13,343 nucleotides of DNA, from NCBI GenBank assembly GCA_023250795.1, contig JAHFAB010000009.1:1-13343 (forward strand), written 5' to 3'. Source of the stretch: Bacteriovoracaceae bacterium (GTDB lineage Bacteria > Bdellovibrionota > UBA1018). A program made the position numbers and the translations under genes. The notes under the pieces are model-generated. The model was not told the DNA's origin, did no database searches, and saw nothing but the letters and a program-made list of their open reading frames with translations. Below are positions 7,572 through 13,343 of this stretch, piece by piece; the stretch's first letter is position 1, and each line of letters opens with the position of its first letter.

Positions 7572-8413
7572 AAATACACCGTCGCGCCCATCGCATGCAC
7601 CGTCGCAATCACAGGTTCGATCACCCGTGAAAATCCATAATCAAACGAGATGCGAGGAGCGATCCACCCCACTCCCGCTCCATATCCTCTCCCTCTTGCC
7701 GCTTGAAAAGGGATACCTGCATTTTTAAACATACCCAATCTAAGAAAAAAATCTGACATCATGACAAATTCAACCCCCGCTTCATATCCATATTTCTTCC
7801 CATCTGGGCTGTTTGGGCAAAGATGAGGATCCACATAACCCATGACCATGGACTTTCCATTTAACTTAAGTCCCAAAGTGTATTCTCGATAGAGTCCTCG
7901 ATTTTTTCCTTCGGTTGTCTCAAAAATATTATCTACGATCAGAGAAGCCTGCATCCACTCTGCAAGTACGGATGTGGTCGAAAAACTTGCATCTCGCCCA
8001 GCGGTGTGCTCCTTATCGTTGAAGAAAAATTTTCCGCCCAATCCAAAACCGAAGCGATTGACGAAAGATTTTGAGGCTCCAATATGGACAAATTTTCCGT
8101 CCCCTCTCACCGTATAAGCTGCACCCGCTTGAAAGAGTTCAGATCTCCCGTCTTGGATAGAAAAGCTATAGTTCTTCCCTTTGGAAACCGGGTCGTTAGT
8201 AGAGGAGGTATCCCCACTAAACGCCAGATAGTTCATCCCCATGCTGTAGGTTGGTAAAAACGAGGAATAAGACGGGTTTAGAAAAATAGCATCGTTTAGA
8301 AGAGGTCCCGCATGCCCCGAACCTCCTAGAGCTAGGGTTCTTGGGGAATGAAAATCAGATGCCTGTAAACTGTAACCACATAATATAATTAAACAAATCA
8401 TTAGTTTTCTCAT
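7568..8413 (-). CDS. Exported outer-membrane beta-barrel protein, PorV/FadL-like
   Basis: The 281-residue product begins with a Sec signal peptide (MRKLMICLIILCGYSLQA, probable cleavage after Ala18). The mature start has ALGGSGHAGPLLNDAIFLNPS, a glycine-rich motif with an Asn-Asp and an Asn-Pro step that is characteristic of FadL/PorV/TraF-like barrels. Alternating hydrophobic and polar strands rich in Gly and aromatic residues continue to the end, and the chain finishes with Tyr-Phe, a typical signal for the barrel assembly machinery. The cargo or partner is unknown and no secretion genes lie nearby. A perfect AAGGAGG with 5-nt spacing fixes the start. It is convergent with ATPase copy B and divergent from the dksA-like gene. 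Family placement is moderate; an exported barrel is well supported. Confidence 0.75.
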   Translation of the reverse strand: MRKLMICLIILCGYSLQASDFHSPRTLALGGSGHAGPLLNDAIFLNPSYSSFLPTYSMGMNYLAFSGDTSSTNDPVSKGKNYSFSIQDGRSELFQAGAAYTVRGDGKFVHIGASKSFVNRFGFGLGGKFFFNDKEHTAGRDASFSTTSVLAEWMQASLIVDNIFETTEGKNRGLYREYTLGLKLNGKSMVMGYVDPHLCPNSPDGKKYGYEAGVEFVMMSDFFLRLGMFKNAGIPFQAARGRGYGAGVGWIAPRISFDYGFSRVIEPVIATVHAMGATVYF

Positions 8414-8418
8414 TATTT

Positions 8419-8425
8419 CCTCCTT
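8419..8425 (-). promoter_or_regulatory. Strong Shine-Dalgarno of the barrel gene
   Basis: AAGGAGG on the minus strand lies 5 nt before the ATG at 8413. It is the only textbook ribosome binding site in the window and contrasts with the leaderless-looking ATPase genes next door. Confidence 0.85.
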
Positions 8426-8535
8426 TTTACAGCCCTTGCCATGCTCCTCGCATCGCCTCTTTCAAGGCCAACCATAGCACATCGCAACAATTTTCTTCCA
8501 GAATCAGCATAGATTTGCTAAGTCTTCCTTTACCT

Positions 8536-8916
8536 ATGACATTACGCAAGGAAAAGGTTGAACGGTTCAGAAAAGAGCTTTTAAGTCGGAAAAATTTCTT
8601 ACTTCAAGATTTGCACCAAACCACAACCGATCTGATCAACGACGACGAAATTTTTTTCTCCGACTCTGTAGACCAAGCGAGTGCTGATGCTGGAAAAACA
8701 CTTGTTCTTCAGATCAAAAATCGTGAAAGAGCCTCGATCTCACAAATAGATGACGCACTTAGACGCATAGACCTGGGTACATTTGGAGAATGTGAAAAGT
8801 GTAGTGAAGAAATTACTGAAGCCCGAATGAAGGCCAATCCTTCAACGACCCTTTGCATAGACTGTAAAATGGAGCTAGAGTCAGAAGAGCATCGCTTTCC
8901 AAATAGAGCGTCCTAA
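8536..8916 (+). CDS. DksA/TraR-family zinc-finger RNA polymerase regulator
   Basis: This small protein of 126 residues (133 if the in-frame TTG at 8515 is used) has the DksA layout. An N-terminal coiled-coil arm has the tip motif DSVDQA (Asp43, Asp46, Ala48), matching the DxxDxA tip that DksA inserts into the RNA polymerase secondary channel. It is followed by a C4 zinc finger (Cys86, Cys89, Cys107, Cys110). The family acts with ppGpp to adjust rRNA and stress-gene transcription. Retention of the tip aspartates argues for a working regulator rather than a TraR-like relic. It is shorter than E. coli DksA (151), mainly at the N-terminus. Neither candidate start has a clear Shine-Dalgarno; I prefer the ATG. 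The galU gene follows after 35 nt. Whether it is the main DksA of the genome cannot be told here. Confidence 0.87.
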   Translation: MTLRKEKVERFRKELLSRKNFLLQDLHQTTTDLINDDEIFFSDSVDQASADAGKTLVLQIKNRERASISQIDDALRRIDLGTFGECEKCSEEITEARMKANPSTTLCIDCKMELESEEHRFPNRAS

Positions 8917-8951
8917 AAAACCAGGACTTCGGAAAAAGGGCTGAGTGACTC

Positions 8952-9833
8952 ATGGGACATACAAATTTGCACGTTCGTAAGGCTGTTATTCCTGCAGCAG
9001 GGCTTGGCACTCGTTTTTTACCCGCAACAAAAGCGATTCCTAAGGAGATGATCCCGATAGTGGATGTCCCGATGATTCAACACATTGTGGAAGAAGCGGT
9101 CCGTTCTGGGATCAGAGACATTGTCCTCATCACAGCTAGAAATAAGAGTGCGATCGAAGACCATTTTGATTTCAATTACGAACTCGAAGACACCTTGGAT
9201 AGAAAAAACAAAAAAGATCTGGCAGAAATTTCCAAAAGCATTGGTCGCTGTTGCAATTTGATTTCCATTCGACAAAAAAATCCATTGGGCCTAGGCCATG
9301 CAGTTCTTTGCGCTGAACCCGCCATTGGAAACGAACCCTTTGCTATTCTTTTAGGCGATGATTTGATCGACTCCAAGATCCCTTGCACAAAACAACTCAT
9401 TGATATTTTCGAAAAAGAACAAGCTTCAGTGGTTGGAGTGATGGAAGTGCCCGCAAAAGAGGTTTCTAAGTATGGCATTGTAGGCGGAAAAATGTTGAAT
9501 CCTAAACTCATGCACGTAGAAAACTTAGTAGAAAAACCTGCTCCAGAAAACTCTCCTTCGCGATTAGCCATCCCTGGGCGCTATGTTTTAAGCCCCCATA
9601 TTTTTGAATATCTCAAACACACCCATCCCGGAAAAGGAGGAGAAATCCAACTCACTGATGGGTTGCAGCTCTTAGCTAAAAAAGAAAAACTTCTTGCCTA
9701 TCAATTTGACGGCATCAGATATGACGCTGGCGATCGCTTAGGTTTTATTGATGCCACAATAGCCTATGCATTGCGACGCCCTGAGCTCGCCTCAGGCGTG
9801 AAAGAGCTCCTCAAAAAACATTTGGGTTCTTAA
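8952..9833 (+). CDS. galU: UTP--glucose-1-phosphate uridylyltransferase
   Basis: This 293-residue enzyme makes UDP-glucose from UTP and glucose-1-phosphate in the cytosol, supplying lipopolysaccharide, capsule and other glycan synthesis. The nucleotide-binding signature AAGLGTRFLPATK starts near residue 15 and is followed by PKEM. Asp136-Asp137 in LLGDD and Lys195 in LVEKP are the expected metal and sugar-phosphate contacts. Length is normal for bacterial GalU. The ATG at 8952 lacks a good ribosome binding site. A TTG at 8967, nine nt after GGGA, would give the more usual short N-terminus and is a real alternative. It is followed immediately by an exported-protein gene whose ATG overlaps the TAA (TAATG), so translational coupling is likely. 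Confidence 0.95.
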   Translation: MGHTNLHVRKAVIPAAGLGTRFLPATKAIPKEMIPIVDVPMIQHIVEEAVRSGIRDIVLITARNKSAIEDHFDFNYELEDTLDRKNKKDLAEISKSIGRCCNLISIRQKNPLGLGHAVLCAEPAIGNEPFAILLGDDLIDSKIPCTKQLIDIFEKEQASVVGVMEVPAKEVSKYGIVGGKMLNPKLMHVENLVEKPAPENSPSRLAIPGRYVLSPHIFEYLKHTHPGKGGEIQLTDGLQLLAKKEKLLAYQFDGIRYDAGDRLGFIDATIAYALRRPELASGVKELLKKHLGS

Positions 9834-10552
9834 TGAAAAAACTCTGGGTCTTAATTTTTATTATTTTCAGTGCTGATGCCCAGGCCTACATCCCGCCCTC
9901 GCAGTTTATTATTCATAAAATGGCACTCAAACATGCGGGATTCGCAGGAGTAAAACTAAAAAATAAATTAATACTCCAACCCAGTGGAATCACGTTTCAA
10001 GAAACAGTCCTCATTGATTTTCATGCGAGAGCAGTAAGGAGTCGTATTTCTGACAACACGGGAAACGAACTCTATGTGGGTGACCACCATTTTGGTTTGG
10101 TTGATTTTCTTTTATTCGAATCCAATGAAGCTCAGCTCAGCAAACACTTAGAAATCTCTGACTCTCTCTGGTTAGGAAGAAAAGTAGAGACTGCGGGTAC
10201 AAAAATCGCATGGGTTTTAGGTCCGAAAGATGACTCAAAATCTCAACTCTGGATTGAAAAAGACCAGTTTTTACCTTTTCGATTTTTGAGTAATGGAAAA
10301 AAAATAGGATTTCAATTCGATTCCTTTCGATTTTATAAAGAGTTCCCCTATCCCAGTCTCACGACTTCATTCAAAATGAACGAAAAATTAGAAGAGCCCT
10401 ATTATCGGGTTGAACTCGTAGAGCTTCATTTGATCGAAGAGGCAAAAGGACTTTTAGAGTTAAAAACAAAAATCCCGTCTGGATTTACAGAACTTGGAAA
10501 AGCATCAAGCTCTGAGATTTATAAGTTTCTAAATGACTACCACAAATTCTAA
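9833..10552 (+). CDS. Exported protein of unknown function, possibly LolA-like fold
   Basis: I do not recognise a named family with certainty. The 239-residue product has a clear Sec signal peptide (MKKLWVLIFIIFSADAQA, cleavage after Ala18) and no further membrane segment, so it should be periplasmic. The mature part is beta-rich with many Lys and Phe. The LWIEKDQFLPFRF segment resembles the strand pattern found in LolA/LolB-type outer-membrane lipoprotein carriers, which is only a suggestion. It starts inside the galU stop codon (1-nt overlap) and its last 20 nt overlap priA, so it is translated from the same message as both. Its position between galU and priA gives no direct functional clue. 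Confidence 0.7.
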   Translation: MKKLWVLIFIIFSADAQAYIPPSQFIIHKMALKHAGFAGVKLKNKLILQPSGITFQETVLIDFHARAVRSRISDNTGNELYVGDHHFGLVDFLLFESNEAQLSKHLEISDSLWLGRKVETAGTKIAWVLGPKDDSKSQLWIEKDQFLPFRFLSNGKKIGFQFDSFRFYKEFPYPSLTTSFKMNEKLEEPYYRVELVELHLIEEAKGLLELKTKIPSGFTELGKASSSEIYKFLNDYHKF

Positions 10553-12602
10553 CTCCACCCTCTCTGTAGCCGTTCCACGCCCGATTGATCATCTCTTTAC
10601 TTATCGAATACCGGATGAATTTTTACCTCAAGCAGAAATTGGAAACTGGGTCAAAGTTCCTTTTGGAAGAACTGTGACACATGCCTTTATCGTAGAAAAA
10701 CCTAAAATATTAGATCAAACGGAAAACGTTTTTCCTAAGACCTCCGTCTCAAAACAATTAGACCTAAAGGACATTCTTGATATTGGAAAAGAAGGTCCCG
10801 TCATCCCCCAAGATGTTTTGTCTCTTTGTCAGTGGGCACAAGATTATTATTCTGCCCCGTTAGGAGAAGTATTAAACTGCGCTATTTCTGCCCAATTCCT
10901 AAAGTTTCAGGGGAAAAAAGCCAAACCCAAGATAATATCAAAGGAAATTACTAACCCAACTGAAGTTACCCAGTTTGAACTCTCCGAAGAACAAAAATGC
11001 GCTTTAGAAGTTTTAGAAAAAATCAGGATTGGGGAGAAAAAACTTTCTGGTCCCACTAAAGTTGCACTCCTTCAAGGAGTTACAGGCAGCGGAAAAACAG
11101 AAGTTTACATAGAGCTTGCCAAGAGAACACTACGAGAAGGAAAAAGCGTACTCATCTTAGTGCCAGAAATTGCTCTCTCATCGCAACTCCATGAGCGTTT
11201 TCAAAATGGAGTAGGGGTGGCTGTTGGCCTTTGGCACTCTGCTGTTTCTGAAAATAAGAGAGCAGAACTTAGATCAGCACTGCTCACGGGCAAGATCAGA
11301 ATTTTGGTAGGTGCTCGTTCAGCAGTTTTTGCACCCCTTCCAAATTTAGGTACCATTATTATCGACGAAGAGCATGACCCCTCTTACAAACAAGAAGACC
11401 GCGTTCGTTATCATGCACGCGATTTGGCAATCGTCAGAGCCAAAATAACTGGTGCTTTTGCTCTTTTGGGTTCTGCTACTCCAAGCCTAGAATCACTCGA
11501 AAGGGTACGAGAGAACCGATATGGTTTTGCCAACCTCACTCAAAGAGCGACACCAGGGGGCATGCCTAAAATAGAGCTCGTTGATTTATGCACGGAAGAA
11601 AAAGTCGGCGGAATACAAGCTCCGCTTGCACTGAAAACGTTATCTGAAATCCAAAAAACCCTCGATCTCGGCCAACAAGTCATGATCTATCTCAATCGGA
11701 GAGGATATGCTTCGTTTATAGTATGTGAAGATTGTGGTGAAGTTCCAGAATGCAAAAACTGTTCTATTTCGATGACCGTTTATAAGGCTCAAAATCGATT
11801 ACGATGTCATGTCTGTGGATACTCCGAAAAAATTTCTGGCGTTTGTAAAAATTGCCATGGCTTTCAACTTAAGGCTATGGGAGCTGGAACTGAAAGTCTC
11901 GAAGAAGAATTGCCAAAACTTTTGACCAACACTAAAATTCTTCGGTTAGATCGAGATCAGATTACAAGTGTTTCTCGGTTGAATCGAGTTTTGGATGACT
12001 TTAGTTCAGGAAAAGCAAATATTCTTTTGGGAACACAGATGTTGGTCAAAGGACATGATTTTCCAGGTGTCACCCTTGTGGTTGTCATTTTGGCCGATGC
12101 TCTTTTCCGTTTTCCAGATTTTCGAGCATCGGAACGAGCGTTTCAGATTTTAACTCAGGTTGCTGGAAGAGCCGGAAGAAGAGAAGCTGTAGGGAAGGTT
12201 TTGATACAAACCTATCGGGCTGAACATCCCGTTTTAGGAGCAGTCAGAGGAGAAAGTTCCCCACAAGCATTTTTAAACGAAGAAAGAGAATTAAGACAGG
12301 CCCTGTCTTATCCTCCCTTTAGCCGCATGGTGAGGATTCGTTTTGAGAGCAAGAAAAAGGAAGATGCGCAATCCAAAGCCCATGCAATTGCAGAAATACT
12401 AAACAAAAGAAGCTCAAAAACAGTAGTTTTAGGCCCAACAGAAGCTTTTTTAGAACGAGCAAAAGGGATCTACCGCTGGGATCTTTTGTTCAAATCTACG
12501 AAATACCCGGCCCTCCAGGAAGGTCTTTTCCAAGTCCAAAGCCTATGTAAGGAAAAAAAATGGTCTTGTCTTGTAGATGTGGACCCTTACGGGATAGGAT
12601 AA
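10533..12602 (+). CDS. priA: Primosomal protein N', replication-restart DNA helicase
   Basis: PriA reloads the replisome at stalled forks. The 689-residue protein contains an N-terminal DNA-binding region (VAVPRPIDHLFTYRIP), Walker A GVTGSGKT with Lys188, a DEEH box at 278-281, and the helicase motif GSATPSLES. Eight zinc-binding cysteines lie at 398, 401, 407, 410, 425, 428, 438 and 441, inserted between the helicase lobes as in all PriA proteins. GTQMLVKGHDFPG and QVAGRAGRR complete the superfamily 2 motifs, and the VDVDPYGIG end is family-typical. The gene appears complete. The ATG at 10533 lies 20 nt inside the preceding gene with no strong ribosome binding site, and no other plausible start precedes the conserved VAVPRP, so coupled translation is likely. 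Confidence 0.97.
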   Translation: MTTTNSNSTLSVAVPRPIDHLFTYRIPDEFLPQAEIGNWVKVPFGRTVTHAFIVEKPKILDQTENVFPKTSVSKQLDLKDILDIGKEGPVIPQDVLSLCQWAQDYYSAPLGEVLNCAISAQFLKFQGKKAKPKIISKEITNPTEVTQFELSEEQKCALEVLEKIRIGEKKLSGPTKVALLQGVTGSGKTEVYIELAKRTLREGKSVLILVPEIALSSQLHERFQNGVGVAVGLWHSAVSENKRAELRSALLTGKIRILVGARSAVFAPLPNLGTIIIDEEHDPSYKQEDRVRYHARDLAIVRAKITGAFALLGSATPSLESLERVRENRYGFANLTQRATPGGMPKIELVDLCTEEKVGGIQAPLALKTLSEIQKTLDLGQQVMIYLNRRGYASFIVCEDCGEVPECKNCSISMTVYKAQNRLRCHVCGYSEKISGVCKNCHGFQLKAMGAGTESLEEELPKLLTNTKILRLDRDQITSVSRLNRVLDDFSSGKANILLGTQMLVKGHDFPGVTLVVVILADALFRFPDFRASERAFQILTQVAGRAGRREAVGKVLIQTYRAEHPVLGAVRGESSPQAFLNEERELRQALSYPPFSRMVRIRFESKKKEDAQSKAHAIAEILNKRSSKTVVLGPTEAFLERAKGIYRWDLLFKSTKYPALQEGLFQVQSLCKEKKWSCLVDVDPYGIG

Positions 12603-12606
12603 GTAG

Positions 12607-12615
12607 AGGGGGGGG
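12607..12615 (+). promoter_or_regulatory. Ribosome binding site built on an eight-G run
   Basis: An A followed by eight G (12608-12615), then CCAAA and ATG 12621, forms the Shine-Dalgarno region of the next gene, just 4 nt after the priA stop. A homopolymer this long can slip during replication and would change the spacing to the start codon. Confidence 0.6.
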
Positions 12616-12620
12616 CCAAA

Positions 12621-13343
12621 ATGGCAAATCCAAATCAAAAACAGGCCGCTAAGCCTAGGTCTAAAATTCAGGCATCAATAGAAAAAGTACGTCAGGATCA
12701 ACGCTTAGATGTTTTTAGAAAAAGAATTGATCTGGCAAAGCAGGGACTCAAGGCTTTTGAAACCAATAGAAATCCTGAAGCCATCAATTTTTTTAACGCC
12801 TACATTAGGATTCTCGAAGACTGGAAAGATGCCTCTCCTGGCGGACTTAATCCCACTTTTTTTGATCGAAAAAAAGAAATTCCGGAAATGATGCTAATAA
12901 GCGGAGTATATTGGACACTCACTAAAATTTACGATAAAAGCCAAACTCCCACCGGAAAAGAATTTCCCCATTATCTTGAAAAATTTATCGTTTTCTCTAA
13001 GGGTCTTCCCTACCAAAGCCTCTCTGCTGAGCATCTGAGAAAATATACCAATCATGAAAAGCCCATGCATAAAGATGCTTTTAGAAATGCTTATAAAATG
13101 ATTGGTACGGGAGGGTGTTTCATTGCCACTTCTCTACTGGATGTCACATCAGATCAGACCTTGGTCAGACTCTGGGACTTCAAAGAACACCTCTTAGAAA
13201 AATCTAAACTGGGTAGGGTCTTTATAAAATACTATTATCAAGTAGGCCCTTGGGTTGCTCGTGGTTTGAACCATTCCCCAAAAATATTTCGCAAAGGTCT
13301 GGGGATATCTCTCGACTCTTTCCCTTGGTGTCTCAACGCTCTT
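12621..13343 (+). CDS. CFI-box C-terminal domain protein (partial, runs off the window)
   Basis: This is an open frame of 241 codons with no stop before the window ends. The N-terminal part (1-160) is helical and charged, with NPEAINFFNAYIRILED and LISGVYWTLTKIYD suggesting a tetratricopeptide-like or other helical repeat fold. At 164-171 comes GGCFIATS (Cys166), followed by RLWDFKEHLLEKSKLGRVFI and YYYQVGPWVA. This matches the CFI-box C-terminal domain (CFIATAAYGS-type), whose biochemical role is unknown. No signal peptide is present, so it should be cytosolic. It starts 18 nt after priA with a G-rich ribosome binding site and probably belongs to the same transcript. Function is not known. 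Confidence 0.8.
   Translation, partial: MANPNQKQAAKPRSKIQASIEKVRQDQRLDVFRKRIDLAKQGLKAFETNRNPEAINFFNAYIRILEDWKDASPGGLNPTFFDRKKEIPEMMLISGVYWTLTKIYDKSQTPTGKEFPHYLEKFIVFSKGLPYQSLSAEHLRKYTNHEKPMHKDAFRNAYKMIGTGGCFIATSLLDVTSDQTLVRLWDFKEHLLEKSKLGRVFIKYYYQVGPWVARGLNHSPKIFRKGLGISLDSFPWCLNAL

Noticed and set aside
12709..12891. 60-codon open frame downstream of priA
   Set aside because: It is out of frame within the longer frame from 12621, which carries the CFI-box motif and a ribosome binding site.

Overview
The window looks like a chromosomal segment of a moderately AT-rich Gram-negative bacterium, most likely a member of the Bdellovibrionota or a related former deltaproteobacterial lineage. The basis is inference from protein style. 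There is a decayed HNH-endonuclease gene of a type I associate with Bdellovibrio relatives, a secreted protease lipoprotein, an exported outer-membrane barrel, and the order dksA-like / galU / exported protein / priA / CFI-box protein. No rRNA, tRNA, CRISPR array or intact insertion sequence was seen.

Layout. Positions 1-1241 are a gene graveyard: two remnants of HNH-endonuclease genes in opposite orientation (21-107 minus; 433-1067 plus, frameshifted and lacking the HNH core), separated by about 320 bases with no recognisable gene. The two remnants share a 38-bp segment that looks like a terminal inverted repeat but is explained by common coding ancestry. Positions 1284-5099 encode a 1271-residue lipoprotein protease of the subtilisin (S8) fold. 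Its catalytic spacing and flanking domains match tripeptidyl peptidase II. Its start codon sits directly behind a perfect 7-bp hairpin that contains the ribosome binding site.

Positions 5117-7571 hold two divergently transcribed paralogous ATPases of the AAA_14/DUF4143 type, each 388 residues long with a C-terminal PD-(D/E)xK-like motif. The 121 bases between them carry a promoter for each gene whose -10 box lies only 7-8 nt before the ATG, so both messages are predicted to be leaderless or nearly so. A 9-bp inverted repeat brackets one of the -10 boxes. Positions 7568-8413 (minus) encode an exported beta-barrel protein resembling the PorV/FadL type, with a strong Shine-Dalgarno sequence.

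Positions 8515-13343 form one rightward block: a DksA-like zinc-finger transcription factor, UTP-glucose-1-phosphate uridylyltransferase (galU), an unrecognised exported protein overlapping galU by 1 nt, primosomal helicase PriA overlapping that gene by 20 nt, and the 5' part of a CFI-box protein that runs off the window. The tight overlaps from galU to priA imply co-transcription and translational coupling. The genes otherwise serve unrelated housekeeping roles (RNA polymerase control, nucleotide-sugar supply, replication restart).

The most distinctive elements are the TPPII-like lipoprotein, the divergent ATPase/nuclease-like pair with its operator-like control region, and the matching breakpoints of the two HNH remnants.
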